A DNA stretch of 64,000 bases from Stenotrophomonas acidaminiphila (lineage in GTDB: Bacteria; Pseudomonadota; Gammaproteobacteria; Xanthomonadales; Xanthomonadaceae): NCBI GenBank assembly GCA_002951995.1, contig CP019797.1, forward strand, positions 1,100,501 through 1,164,500, read 5' to 3'. The notes under the pieces are model-generated. The model was not told the DNA's origin and did no database searches. It worked only from the letters and a program-made list of their open reading frames with translations. Positions 36,384-47,699 of this stretch are shown here, one piece after another. A program made the translations under genes and the position numbers. Positions within the stretch are counted from its first letter, which is position 1. Each line of letters opens with the position of its first letter.

Positions 36384-39268
36384 ATGATGTCCAAACGCCC
36401 GCAACAACCGCAGCATCGCCGCCTTGCAGTCGCGGTCTTCATGGGCCTGGCGGTGCCGGCCGCGGCACTGGCCGCCAGCGCCGCGCATGCGCAGCAGGCG
36501 GCACCGGACGTGGCCAGCGGACAGGCCGATGCGGGCGATGTCGCGCGCACCCTGGACAAGGTCGAGGTCACCGGCTCGCGGATCAAGCGCACCGCGGTCG
36601 AAGGGCCATCGCCGGTGGTGGTGATCACCAGCGAGGACATCCGCAAGCAGGGCTACAGCACCGTGGCCGAGACGCTGCAGACGCTGACCCAGTTCAACGG
36701 CGACGTGGTCGGCGGCGAGTTCAACGCCAGCTCCACCCAGCCCGATGCCGCGTTCCTCAATCTGCGCGGGCTGGGTGTCGGTTACCAGCTGATCCTGCTC
36801 AACGGCAAGCGCATGACCGAGTACGCGGCCAGCTCCGGCGCCGCCTCCACCGGCGTCAGCGTCGGCAGCATTCCCGCCGTGGTGGTGGAGCGCATCGAAG
36901 TCCTCAACGGCGGCGCGTCGGCCATCTACGGTTCCGATGCCGTCGCCGGCGTGGTCAACATCGTCACCCGGGACAACTGGGAAGGAAACCACCTGCGCGT
37001 GCGCGGCGGCACCACCACGCGTGGCGGCGGCGATACCGGGCAGTTCCAGTTCAGTGGCGGCAAGGCATGGGACCGCGGCAGCGTCACCTATGCGTTCGAA
37101 CAGCTCAACCGCGAGCCGATCTTCTCCTGGCAGCGTGGCAACATCATCCGCACCGGCATGAACGCGCCCGGCAATGCGGGCAGCAACCGCCCCACCTTCG
37201 GCCTGGACACGGCGCTGATGGACGCCGGTTACAACGATTACTACTGGCTCGGCAGCGACGGGCGGCTGCTCTACGCCGGCGATGTCGATCCGGCGACGGC
37301 CACTGCTGCGCTGGAGCACACCTGCCGCAGCCTGGGGCGCAATTACTTCCCGATGTACGGCTCGGCCAGCGCTGCGCGTCCGTATGCCTGTGGCAACGCC
37401 AACTACTACGACGGCGACACCCTGGCCAACAAGCACGACAAGACCTCGGCTTACGTGTCCGGCCATTTCCGTTTCAACGACGCGCTGGAAGGGTACGGGC
37501 AGCTGCTGGTGCAGCGCTCGCGCAGCGAGGCCGCGCACCGCACCAGCATGTACCTGTACAACGCCGGCAGCGCGCATGATGTGGACATCGGCCAGTTCGA
37601 GTACTGGCGCGCGCTCGACCCCAACGACATCGGCGGCGCGCCGATGCGGGTGTGGGACGAGACCACCCTCAGCGCCAACGCCGGCGTGCGCGGCACCTTG
37701 GGCGCGCGCTTGGACTGGGACGCCAGCGTCAGCCTGTCGCGCGACGAGATGAAGAGCAGCTGGAAGCAGCTGATGACCGACCGCGTGCACCGCTACCTGT
37801 TCGGCGAGGCGCTGGGCGAGGTCGATGGTGCGCCGCTGTACCGCATCGATCCGTCGGTGCTGTTCGGGCCCATCACCCCGCAGCAATACGCGTCGATGGT
37901 GGACACCATCCGCAACCGCAACCTGTCGCAGACCCTGCAGGCGCAGTTCGTCCTCGACGGTGCGCTGTTCGCGCTGCCGGCCGGCGACGTGGAGATGGCC
38001 TCGGTGTTCGAGGCCTCGCATTCGAAGTACGAACTGCGTCCGGATCGACGCAGCCTCGGGACGTATACAGGCGCCGACAGGACCTTCAACCACACCGGCG
38101 TGTCCGGTGGCGGGCCACGCGACCGCTACGGTGCCGGCGTCGAGTTCCGCATCCCGCTGCTGCAGCGCCTGGTCGCCAACGTGGCCGGGCGCTGGGACAC
38201 GTACGACGACATCTCCGACGTCGGCGACGCGATCACCTGGCAGGCCAGCCTCGAATGGCGGCCGTTCGACAACCTGCTGCTGCGCGCCAGCCGGCAGACC
38301 AGCTTCATGGCGCCCAACATCATGTGGCTCTACGGCGAGCCGGTGACCAACTATGACGACTACATCACCAATTACTACCTGTGCCGCCGCGACGGCCTGG
38401 ACCTGACCACGACGGCCGGGCTCGCCCAGTGCGGGGCCGACCACCACGAAAGTGCCTGGTACGTGGAAGGCGGAAACAACAGCCGACTGCATGAGGAAAC
38501 CGCCACCTCCAACGGCCTGGGCATCGTCTGGGACGTGACCGACCGGCTGTCGCTCAGTGCCGACTACTGGGAGATCACGCTCAAGGGCAAGAGCCAGTAC
38601 CTGGATACCGCCACGCTGATGAGCGAGAACGCCAGCTGCCTGCTCGGCAAGCGCGTGGATGGCACGCCGGTCGATCCCAATTCCGGTGCCTGCGCGGTGT
38701 ACCTGGCCTATGTGCAGCGCGACGCGGCGGGCAAGGTGACCGGGTACTTCCTGGACGCCATCAACCAGGCGGGCGTGCGCACCAAGGGCGTGGATGCGAG
38801 CCTGAAGTACGCCTGGAGCGGGGCAGGTTCGGCGACTTCAGCCTGAACGCCGGCTACAGCCGCACGCTGGGTTACGACGTGCAGGTCGCTGCCGGCGACC
38901 CGTGGCAGGATTACATGGGCTGCTCCTATTCGGCCACCTACAGCTGCGGCAACCAGCCGCTGGCGTTCCGCTCGCGCAGCAACTGGACGCTGGGCTGGAA
39001 CCGCGGCGAATGGTCGGCCAGTGTCTATGGCTACCGCAACGGCGCGCGGGTGAACTACCAGGCCAGCGCGCAGCTGCCGTCCTACGTGCAGTGGAACGCC
39101 AGCCTGTCGAAGAAGATCACCGGCAACGTGCGCCTTGGCGTGGACGTGACCAACCTGTTCGACCGCTACGGGCCGCGGGACACGAGCATGACCTGGTATC
39201 CGTTCTACCAGAACATCTACGGCATCCAGGGGCGCGCGGTGTACGTGAATCTGGACGTCGATTTCTGA
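36384..39268 (+). pseudogene. TonB-dependent receptor, likely peptide-related (frameshifted near the 3' end)
   Basis: The repaired receptor is about 961 residues: signal peptide, plug domain (LDKVEVTGSRIKR; GYSTVAETLQTL; AFLNLRGLG; VERIEVLNGGASAIYGSDAV) and a long barrel ending in VYVNLDVDF. The frame breaks in the run of four G at 38820-38823; adding one G gives SGGRFGDFSLNAGYS and the rest of the barrel. GGGGAG eight bases before the first of two ATGs supports the start. The cargo is not known. Its place between a serine hydrolase, S9 peptidases and peptide transporters, and the shared upstream dyad with dgcN and the P1 peptidase, suggest peptides or muropeptides. Confidence 0.85.
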
Positions 39269-39412
39269 GCCGCGCAGGCGGCAGGGCCGGCGTTGCGAAG
39301 CCCTGCCGCGCGACCGGGCGTTGGCGTCCGCGCGGCAGGGCGCTGCGCCGCCGCGCCGACCGATCCCGGCTGCAAGGCGGCCGCTCCCGTGCACATGGGC
39401 TTGCCGGGTGGC

Positions 39413-39418
39413 TAGAAT
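39413..39418 (+). promoter_or_regulatory. Likely -10 element of the first S9 peptidase gene
   Basis: TAGAAT lies 38 bases before the start codon, in a GC-rich leader. No clear -35 was found. Confidence 0.4.
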
Positions 39419-39455
39419 CGGCCTCCATGGACAAGGCGATCAGGGAGGGGCAGGG

Positions 39456-41415
39456 ATGGTGAAGGTGCGCAGACGGGGACTGCTGCTGGTCCTGGCGATG
39501 GTGGCGTTGCCTGCGGGCGCGGCAGTGGACCTGGGCCAGTTCGTCCGCAAGGATGAGTTCAACGAGATCAAGATCTCGCCCTCCGGCGAGTACTACGCGG
39601 CCACCGTGCCGCTGGAGAACGGTACCGCGCTGACGCTGTTCCGGCGTGCCGACCTCAAGGGAATCGGGGGTTCAGGCCGCGACGCGACGCGCATGTGAAT
39701 GGCTTCGAGTGGGTCAGCGACGACCGCGTGCTCATCAGCATCGCCGAGAAGTTCGGCATGCTCGACCAGCCCCAGCCGACCGGCGAGATCTACACGCTCG
39801 ACGCCCTTGGCGGTCGGCCCGATCTGCTGGTCGGATTCCGGGTGCAGGGCAACGGTGCCGGTACCCGCATCCAGCCGAAGAAGGTCGAGGACGTGGCCGC
39901 GTTCCTGATCGACGGGCTGCCCGGGGATGATCGCAATGCGGTGATAGCGGTATGGCCGCTGATGGGGGACGAGCCGTTCACCCGCGCCGAGCGGCTGGAC
40001 GTGCAGAGTGGCCGCCGGACCACGCTGGCGCGGGCGCCGGTGCGACGCGCGAGTTTCGTCACCGACAGCGGCGGTGAGGTGCGGCTGGCATACGGCGCCG
40101 ACGTGGACAATGCCAGCAAGCTGTATTACCGCGAGGCCGCCGGCACGGAGTGGCGCCTGGTCAACGACCAGAACGCGAGCAAGCGGATCGAGGTTCCCCT
40201 CGGATTCTCGGCGGACAACCGGCTCGCCTACCTGCAGGTGCGGGGCGCCGACGCCGGCACCGACCGCATCGTCGCCTGGGATCCGGCCAGCGACACGCGC
40301 ACCACCGTGCTGCATCACCCGGTTGCCGACCCGCTGTCGATCATCCATCGCCATGGCACGTCGATCCCGGTTGGCGCGCAGGTGATGGATGGCCGGCACC
40401 GCAACCTGTTCTTCGACGATGCCTCGCCGGAGGCACGCCAGTACCGCAGCCTGGAGGCGGCGTTCCCGGACCAGTCGGTGCGCATCACCTCCAGTACCCG
40501 CGACGGCGCGCTGCTGCTGGTCCGGGTGTGGTCCGGCAGCAGCCCCGGCGATTTCTATCTGTTCGATGTCGCGCAGAAGAAGGTGGAGCACGTGGTCAGC
40601 AGCGGCAGCTGGATCGACCCGGACAAGGCCGCCAGCGTCGAACCCATCACCTTCAAGGCGCGCGACGGGCTCGCCATCCACGGCTACCTGACCCGGCCGC
40701 GCGGCGCCTCGGGTGCGCGGCCGATGGTGCTGATGCCGCACGGCGGCCCGTTCGGCATCTTCGACGGGTGGCAGTACGACCGCGATGCGCAGCTGCTGGC
40801 GGCGGCCGGCTATACCGTCATGCAGGTCAACTACCGGGGTCCGGCAACTACGGCTGGGCATTCCAGACCGCCGGGGCGCGGCAGTGGGGCGGTGCCATGC
40901 AGGACGACCTGACCGACGCCACGCGCTGGGCGATCGCGCAGGGCCATGCCGAGGCATCGCGGATCTGCATCTACGGGGCCAGCTACGGCGGCTATGCGGC
41001 GCTGATGGGGGTGGCGAAGGAGCCGTCGCTGTACCGCTGTGCCGCCGGGTACGTCGGCGTCTACGACCTGCCGATGATGCAGCGCCAGGACGGCCGCAAG
41101 CGCCGCAGCCTGGGTAACTGGTCCAGGGACTGGGTGGGCGAGGACATGGCCGCGCTGGCGGCGGTTTCGCCCAACCGCCTGGCCGATCGGATCAAGGTGC
41201 CGGTGTTCCTGGCGGCGGGCGGCGAGGACGAGATCGCCCCGGTCGAACATACCCGGATGATGGAGGCCGCGTTGAAGAAGGCGGGCGTGCCGGTCGAAGC
41301 GTTGTACTACGACACCGAAGGCCACGGCTTCTACACCGAGCCGCACCAGCGCGAGTACTACACCCGGCTGCTGGCGTTCCTGTCGCGGCACCTGGGCGGC
41401 GACACCGCGAAGTAG
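39456..41415 (+). pseudogene. S9 family prolyl-oligopeptidase-type peptidase, copy 1 (two frameshifts)
   Basis: The repaired product is about 653 residues with a signal peptide (RRGLLLVLAMVALPAGAA), an N-terminal beta-propeller and a C-terminal alpha/beta-hydrolase domain carrying IYGASYGGYAAL (nucleophile serine), GGEDEIAP (Asp) and DTEGHGF (His). Such enzymes cut short peptides in the periplasm. The first break is in five G at 39666-39670; one added G yields GGFRPRRDAHVNGFEW. The second is in four G at 40836-40839; one added G yields YRGSGNYGWAF. With both repaired, the family alignment is continuous. A hairpin terminator at 41435 separates it from the convergent POT transporter gene. Confidence 0.85.
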
Positions 41416-41434
41416 GGGCGCATGCCCGCCATGA

Positions 41435-41464
41435 CCCCAACGGCGCCGAGTGGCGCCGTTGGGG
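41435..41464. terminator. Bidirectional hairpin terminator
   Basis: A 13-bp perfect stem CCCCAACGGCGCC/GGCGCCGTTGGGG with loop GAGT lies between the convergent S9 peptidase and POT genes. The T tract is minimal on both sides. Confidence 0.7.
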
Positions 41465-41483
41465 TTCCGGCCAGGGCGCGCCC

Positions 41484-43241
41484 TCAGCGCACCCCGTGCA
41501 TCATCCGCTTCAGCAGCGGCGCGGCGAGCAGGGCGAGCACGGCGCAGCCCAGGCCGATCCACATCAGCAGCCAGAACAGGTGTTCGTAGCGGGCCGCGGC
41601 CTGCGCGATGTCCATCACTTCGCCTTCGGGCACGTCGATGGCGGCGAGCTTGCCGAACAGTGCGGCCAGGGTTTCGGAAAAGGCGGTGGCCAGGAACCAG
41701 GTGCCCATCATCAGGCTGACCACGCGCGGGGCCGCCAGTTGGGTGACGGCCGACAGTCCCACCGGCGACAGGCACATCTCGCCGATCTCCAGGACCAGGT
41801 AGGCCAGCACCAGCCACCACACGCTGGCCATCTGCCCGCTGGCACCGACCTGCTGCGCGGCCAGTGCCAGCGGCACGAACGACAGCGCCCCGAACAGCAG
41901 CCCGAACGAGGATTTCACCGGCTTGGACGGATCCAGCCCGCGCCGGTCCAGCCACGCCCACAACGCGGCGAACAGTGGCGCCAGCAGTACCAGGAACAGC
42001 GCGCCCAGGTAGGTCAGCGAACCGGCGGTCTGTGGCAGCACCAGGCAATCGCGCAGCAGCAGCACCAGCATCGCCGCGACGATGATGGCGAACAGCAGGC
42101 GCGGCGCGCCCGAGCCGGGGGTGCGTTCGGACAGGCGCGCGGCGACCACGAAACCCAGCGGCGCCAGCAGCAGCGAAGCGATCGACCACGGCAGCGGGGT
42201 GCCGTCGCGGATCACCAGCGACGGCACCAGGTCCTTGCTCAGCAGGCGGTCGGTGAAGGTGACCCACGAACCGTAGGTCTGTTCGTACAGGGTGAAGAAC
42301 ACCAGTGCCATGAAGATCAGCGCCATCAGCGCGATCATCTGCTGGCGCTGTACCGGGGTGCAGCGGGTACCGGTGAACCAGGCGAACCACAGCAGCACGC
42401 CGCCCAGCACCACGACCATCAGCATCAGCGCCAGGCTGATTTCGCCGCCCAGGGCGAAGGCGCCGTTGGCCGCGGCCCACATCAGCGCCGCCACCGGCAT
42501 CACCCCGGCGATGGCGACGGCGTAGATCAGCCATTCGCGCGGCAGTCCGGCCACCCGCTCGCGCAGCGCCTGCGGCCGTGGCGGCTCGGCGTGGCCCTGC
42601 AGGTATTTCTGCCCCCACAGGAACATGGCCAGGCCGACCAGCATGCCGATGCCGGCGGCACCAAAGCCGTATTTCCAGCCGTAGGCCTCGCCGAGGAAGC
42701 CGCAGACCAGCGAGGCGAACAGCGCGCCGAGATTGATGCCGGCGTAGAACAGCGAGAAGCCCGAATCGCGGCGTGGGTCGTTGTCCGGGTACAGCTTGCC
42801 GACGATGGTGGAGATGTTGGGCTTGAGGAAGCCCACGCCCATCACGATCAGCGCCAGCGACAGGTAGGTCGCGCCCAGCGCGGCGTCATCGCGCACCACC
42901 TCGCCGCCGACGCGGTGCGCGGCGTGGCCCTCGAAGGCCATGCCCAGGTGGCCGAGCACCAGCAGGATGCCGCCGAACACCACCGCCTTGCGCATGCCCA
43001 GCCAGCGGTCGGCGAGCAGGCCGCCGAACACCGGCACGCAGTACACCAGCCCGCCGTAGGCGCCCAGCAGGTCCAGCCCGGCCTTGTCGCCGAACAGGTG
43101 GTACTTGGTCAGGTACAGCAGCAGCAGCGCCTTCATCCCGTAGAACGAAAAGCGCTCCCACATTTCGGTGAAGAAGCAGACGTAGACCCCCTTGGGGTGG
43201 CCGAGGAAGTCGCTGGACGGGGAGGCGGGAGTTGCGTGCAT
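41484..43241 (-). CDS. POT family proton-coupled di/tripeptide transporter
   Basis: The 585-residue inner-membrane protein belongs to the POT/PTR branch of the MFS. TEMWERFSFYGMKALLLLYL holds the ExxERFxYY-like proton-coupling motif in the first membrane helix, GGLLADRWLGMRKAV is the first loop signature, and FSLFYAGINLGAL and YEQTYGSW follow. It imports di- and tripeptides with protons. I placed the start at 43241, where the family N terminus begins; the frame extends far upstream without sense. It is divergent from the OPT transporter and close to two peptidases, fitting a peptide-feeding cluster. Confidence 0.92.
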   Translation of the reverse strand: MHATPASPSSDFLGHPKGVYVCFFTEMWERFSFYGMKALLLLYLTKYHLFGDKAGLDLLGAYGGLVYCVPVFGGLLADRWLGMRKAVVFGGILLVLGHLGMAFEGHAAHRVGGEVVRDDAALGATYLSLALIVMGVGFLKPNISTIVGKLYPDNDPRRDSGFSLFYAGINLGALFASLVCGFLGEAYGWKYGFGAAGIGMLVGLAMFLWGQKYLQGHAEPPRPQALRERVAGLPREWLIYAVAIAGVMPVAALMWAAANGAFALGGEISLALMLMVVVLGGVLLWFAWFTGTRCTPVQRQQMIALMALIFMALVFFTLYEQTYGSWVTFTDRLLSKDLVPSLVIRDGTPLPWSIASLLLAPLGFVVAARLSERTPGSGAPRLLFAIIVAAMLVLLLRDCLVLPQTAGSLTYLGALFLVLLAPLFAALWAWLDRRGLDPSKPVKSSFGLLFGALSFVPLALAAQQVGASGQMASVWWLVLAYLVLEIGEMCLSPVGLSAVTQLAAPRVVSLMMGTWFLATAFSETLAALFGKLAAIDVPEGEVMDIAQAAARYEHLFWLLMWIGLGCAVLALLAAPLLKRMMHGVR

Positions 43242-43449
43242 CGGGGCGCCGGCTGCGGAGTCGGCGGCAAGTATAGGAGCCGGGCGGAAGACGGGCCCGG
43301 CGGCGCCCGCCCGGCGCATGCGCTGGCCCGGCCGCCGGGCGGGCGCGGATGCGGGTGTCGCCGTGGCCCGGTGCCGGGGCGCGACAGGCCGCATGGCACG
43401 TCGCGCATGCTGCGGTACGGCTGGACTTGCCGTTAAGCGGACGTTAGCG

Positions 43450-43467
43450 TGGCAACGTTTTTTGCCA
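43450..43467 (+). promoter_or_regulatory. 6-6-6 inverted repeat just before the OPT transporter gene
   Basis: TGGCAA-CGTTTT-TTGCCA is a perfect inverted repeat ending 13 bases before the OPT ATG. It could be an operator or an mRNA hairpin near the ribosome site. No clear Shine-Dalgarno follows it. Confidence 0.4.
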
Positions 43468-43480
43468 GCCGGAAATTTCC

Positions 43481-45442
43481 ATGAACAATGCTGCACCCCC
43501 GCAGCTCACCTTCCGCGCGGTGGTCCTGGCCATCGTGCTGGCGGTGGTGCTGTCCGCCGCCAACGCCTACCTGGGCCTGTTCGCGGGCCTGACCGTGGCC
43601 ACGGCCATTCCCGCCGCGGTCGTCTCGATGGGCGTGCTGCGCCTGCTCGGCGGCGGCACCATCCTCGAGAACAACATCGTCCAGACCGGCGCCTCGGCCG
43701 GTTCGTCGATCGCCGCGGGCGTGATCTTCACCATCCCGGCGCTGATCCTGATGGGCTACTGGCCCGACTTCAAATACTGGTGGGTGCTGGGCATCGCCGG
43801 CCTCGGCGGCCTGCTCGGCGTGCTGTTCTCGGTGCCGCTGCGGCGCTCGATGATCGTCGAGGAACCGCTGCCGTTCCCCGAAGGCAAGGCCGCGGCCGAA
43901 GTGCTCAAGGCCGGCGAGAACCCCGGGCCGGGGCTGAAGATCCTCGGCCTGTCGGCCGCCATCGGCGGCGTGGTCAAGCTGGCCGCAGCCAATGGCCTGA
44001 AGGTGATTCCCGACAGCTGGGCGGTCGCCGGCTACTTCGCCAACAACAAGGTGATCGGCTACCTCGGCACCGGGCTGTCGCCGGCGCTGCTGGGCGTGGG
44101 CTACATCGTCGGCCTCAATGTCGGCATCGTGGTGCTGTCCGGCGCGATCCTGTCCTGGCACATCGCCATCCCGCTGTACCACGCGCTGTTCCTGGGCAGT
44201 GATCCACAACTGGCCGCCGGCATCGCCGGCGCGCCGGCGGCCGATGCGGCGTTCGCCATCTGGTCGTCCAAGATCCGCTTCCTCGGCGTCGGCGCGATGC
44301 TGGTGGGCGGGGTGTGGACGCTGTTCTCGCTGCGCAAGTCGCTGCTGGCCGGGATCAAGAGCGGCTTCGCCGCCGCGCGCAAGAGTGCCGGCGCGGTGCC
44401 CCTGGCCGAGACCGAGCGCGACCTGCCGATGAAGTGGATGCTGGTGGCGCTGGTGCTGTTCGTGTTGCCGCTGCTGGCGCTGTACCAGGCCATCGTCGGC
44501 CAGTGGCTGGTCAGCGTGCCGATGACGATCATCATGATCGTGGCCGGCTTCCTGTTCGTCTCGGTGTCCGGCTACCTGGCCGGCCTGGTGGGCTCGTCCA
44601 ACAACCCGGTCTCGGGCATCACCATCGCCACCATCCTGTTCGCCTCGGTGGTGCTGCTGATGCTGCTGGGCGACGACGGCAAGGTGCAGGTCGGCGGCGC
44701 GCCGCTGGGCGCGGTGGCGGCGATCATGATCGGCGCGGTGGTGTGCTGCGCGGCCGCGGTCGGCGGCGACAACCTGCAGGACCTCAAGACCGGTTACCTG
44801 GTCGGTGCCACGCCGTGGAAGCAGCAGCTGATGCTGGGCATCGGCGCGTTCTCCTGCGCGCTGATCATGGCACCGGTGCTGAACCTGCTGCAGGAGGCCT
44901 ATGGCATCGGCTCCAAGACCCTGCCGGCGCCGCAGGCCAACCTGATGGCCTCGGTCGCCAAGGGCCTGTTCGGCGGCGACCTGCCCTGGACCATGATCAT
45001 CATCGGCGGCGTGATCGGCGCGGTGGTGATCGCCATCGACGGCTGGCTGAAGAAGACCGGCAAGCGCTTCCGCGTGCCGGTGCTGGCCGCGGCCATCGGC
45101 ATCTACCTGCCGCTGGAGCTGATGGTGCCGATCTTCCTCGGCGGTCTGCTGGCCCACCTGGTCGCGCGCTTCCACAAGGTGCGCGCCGACGACGAAGAGG
45201 CGCTGGACCGCGTGCATCGCCCCGGCGTGCTGTTCTCCGCCGGCCTGATCACCGGCGAGGCGCTGATGGGCATCGCCATCGCCCTGCCCATCGTGATCAC
45301 CCAGAACCCGGACGTGCTGGCGCTGCCGCTCAGCCTCGGCGCCGCGGCGCAGTGGGTGGGCCTGGCGGTGCTGTTCCTGGTCGGCTGGCTGCTGTACCGG
45401 GTCGGCCGCAAGGGCGAGCAGGCGACGCCGGCCAAGGGCTGA
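43481..45442 (+). CDS. OPT family oligopeptide transporter
   Basis: The 653-residue protein is hydrophobic throughout, with about 16 membrane segments, and has OPT signatures: LSAANAYLGLFAGLTVATAI, ILENNIVQTGASAGSS, GSSNNPVSGITIATI and DLKTGYLVGATP. OPT proteins move oligopeptides or metal-peptide complexes. The length fits the bacterial family. The ATG at 43481 is preceded by a perfect inverted repeat and not by a strong ribosome site. It is divergent from the POT gene and followed by a terminator and a second S9 peptidase. Confidence 0.92.
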   Translation: MNNAAPPQLTFRAVVLAIVLAVVLSAANAYLGLFAGLTVATAIPAAVVSMGVLRLLGGGTILENNIVQTGASAGSSIAAGVIFTIPALILMGYWPDFKYWWVLGIAGLGGLLGVLFSVPLRRSMIVEEPLPFPEGKAAAEVLKAGENPGPGLKILGLSAAIGGVVKLAAANGLKVIPDSWAVAGYFANNKVIGYLGTGLSPALLGVGYIVGLNVGIVVLSGAILSWHIAIPLYHALFLGSDPQLAAGIAGAPAADAAFAIWSSKIRFLGVGAMLVGGVWTLFSLRKSLLAGIKSGFAAARKSAGAVPLAETERDLPMKWMLVALVLFVLPLLALYQAIVGQWLVSVPMTIIMIVAGFLFVSVSGYLAGLVGSSNNPVSGITIATILFASVVLLMLLGDDGKVQVGGAPLGAVAAIMIGAVVCCAAAVGGDNLQDLKTGYLVGATPWKQQLMLGIGAFSCALIMAPVLNLLQEAYGIGSKTLPAPQANLMASVAKGLFGGDLPWTMIIIGGVIGAVVIAIDGWLKKTGKRFRVPVLAAAIGIYLPLELMVPIFLGGLLAHLVARFHKVRADDEEALDRVHRPGVLFSAGLITGEALMGIAIALPIVITQNPDVLALPLSLGAAAQWVGLAVLFLVGWLLYRVGRKGEQATPAKG

Positions 45443-45471
45443 TGCCCGCACCCGGGCGATGATCGACCGCG

Positions 45472-45497
45472 CAAGGCCCCGCTCCGGCGGGGCCTTG
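45472..45497 (+). terminator. Hairpin terminator of the OPT gene
   Basis: An 11-bp perfect stem CAAGGCCCCGC/GCGGGGCCTTG with loop TCCG lies 29 bases after the OPT stop and is followed by TCGTTG, a weak T-rich tail. Confidence 0.7.
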
Positions 45498-45594
45498 TCG
45501 TTGCGGGGGGCCAGGCATGACTTCAAGCCTTTGCGCGCGGCGCCCGGCCGCGCCTACCATCCATGGTTTGCCTGCCTTGTTCCGGGAGAATCCC

Positions 45595-47660
45595 ATGAAG
45601 CTCCGTCACGCCCTGTTGCCGTTGTGCCTGCTTGCCGCGCTGCCCTCGCTGGCCAGCGCCCGCGGCTTCGAAGTCCGCGACATGGTGAAGCTGGACCGCG
45701 TGTCCGCGCCGCTGCTCACCGCCGATGGCGCGCAGGTGATCTTCGCCAAGCGCGTGGTCGACGCCGACCTGAAGGCCAGCAGCAGCCTGTGGATCCGCGA
45801 CCTGCGCACCCGCGACCTGGCACCGCCGAAGCGGCTCTCGCCGGAGGGCTGGAACGTCAACTCGGCCGCACTGTCGGCCGATGGCCGCACCGTGTACTTC
45901 CTCAGCGCCAAGAACGGCAGCCAGCAGCTGTACGCAATGCCGGTGGCCGGCGGCGCGCCGCGCCAGCTGACCGACTTCGCGCTGGACGTGGACAGCTACC
46001 GGGTCTCGCCGCAGGGCGACCGCGTGCTGTTCAGCGCCGGCGCGTTCCAGGAGTGCGCTTCGGACCTGGCCTGCACCGCCACCCGGCTCAAGCAGCGCGA
46101 ACAATCCAAGAGCAGCGGCGTCGTGTTCGACAGCATGTTCGTGCGCCACTGGGATACCTGGGCCGACGGCCGCCGCAACACCCTGTTCGTGGCGCCGCTG
46201 CCGGCCGCCGGCGCGGCCGCGGGCAAGACCGCCACGGCGATCAGTGCCGGCCTGGCCGGCGACGCGCCGTCCAAGCCGTTCGGCGGCAACGAGGACTTCG
46301 TGTGGTCGCCGGATGGAACCTCGGTGGTCGCCAGCATCCGCGTGCAGGGCCGGCAGGAGCCGTGGTCGACCAACTTCGACCTGTACAAGCTCGACGCCAG
46401 CGGCAAGGCCGCACCGGTCAACCTGACCGCCGCCAACCCGGCGTGGGACGCCGGCCCGGTGTTCAGCGCCGACGGCAAGACCCTGTACTACCGCGCGATG
46501 AAGCGCCCGGGCTTCGAAGCCGACCGCTTCGGCCTGATGGCGCTGGACCTGGCCAGCGGCAAGACCCGCGAGATCGCCCCGCAGTGGGACCGCTCGGCCG
46601 ACGGCATCACCCTGTCGGCCGATGGCGCCACCCTGTACACCACCGCGCAGGACATGGGCGAGCACCCGCTGTTCGCGGTGCAGGTGGCCGATGGCGCGGT
46701 CAGCAAGGTGGTCGGCGAGGGCAGCATTTCGTCCTTCGACGTGGCCGGGCAGACGCTGGCCTTCACCCGCAACTCGCTCAAGAGCGGCGACCAGGTGTTC
46801 ACCGGCACCCCCGCTGCCGGCGCGCCGCTGCGCGCGATCACCCCAGCGCCGGCGAGATGCTGCCGGAGGTGGCTTTCGGTGATTTCGAGCAGTTCTCGTT
46901 CAAGGGCTGGAACGACGAGACCGTGCACGGCTACGTGGTCAAGCCGCACGACTACCAGGCCGGCCGCAAGTACCCGGTCGCGTTCCTGATCCACGGTGGC
47001 CCGCAGGGCAGCTTCGGCAACGGCTGGAGCTACCGCTGGAACCCGCAGACCTACGCCGGCCAGGGCTATGCGGTGGTGATGATCGATTTCCATGGCTCCA
47101 CCGGCTATGGCCAGGCGTTCACCGACGCGATCAGCCAGCACTGGGGCGACCGCCCGCTGGAAGACCTGCAGAAGGGCTGGGCCGCGGCGCAGCAGAAGTA
47201 CGGCTTCCTCGACGGCGACAAGGCGTGTGCGCTGGGCGCCAGCTACGGCGGCTTCATGGTCAACTGGATCGCCGGCAACTGGAACGAGCCGTGGAAGTGC
47301 CTGGTCAACCATGACGGCGTGTTCGACCAGCGCGCGATGGGCTATGCCACCGAGGAGCTGTGGTTCACCGAGTGGGAGCAGGGCGGCACCCCGTACGACG
47401 TCCCGCAGAACTACGAGAAGTTCAACCCGGTCAACCACGTCGCCAACTGGCGCAAGCCGATGCTGGTGGTGCAGGGCCAGCTGGACTACCGCATCCCGGT
47501 GGAGCAGGGCCTGGCCACCTTCACCGCGCTGCAGCGCAAGGGCATCGAATCCAGGTTCCTGTACTTCCCGGACGAGAACCACTGGGTGCTCAAGCCGCAC
47601 AACAGCGTGCAGTGGCACGACACGGTCAATGCCTGGCTGAAGCAGCACATCGGGCAATGA
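45595..47660 (+). pseudogene. S9 family prolyl-oligopeptidase-type peptidase, copy 2 (frameshifted)
   Basis: The repaired protein is about 688 residues with a signal peptide (LLPLCLLAALPSLASA), a WD40-like propeller of repeated SADGxTLY-type blades and a C-terminal hydrolase domain with LGASYGGFMVNW (serine nucleophile), VQGQLDYRIP (Asp) and DENHWVLKP (His). The blade pattern resembles acylaminoacyl peptidase/DPP-type S9C enzymes. The frame breaks in four C at 46841-46844; adding one C gives AITPSAGEMLPEV. GGGAGA precedes the ATG at 45595. A strong terminator follows at 47675. Confidence 0.88.
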
Positions 47661-47674
47661 CCCCGTGCGGGGAG

Positions 47675-47699
47675 GGGCGCGCCATCGGCGCGCCCTTTT
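47675..47699 (+). terminator. Rho-independent terminator of the second S9 gene
   Basis: The 9-bp stem GGGCGCGCC-ATC-GGCGCGCCC followed by TTTT lies 15 bases after the stop. Confidence 0.85.
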
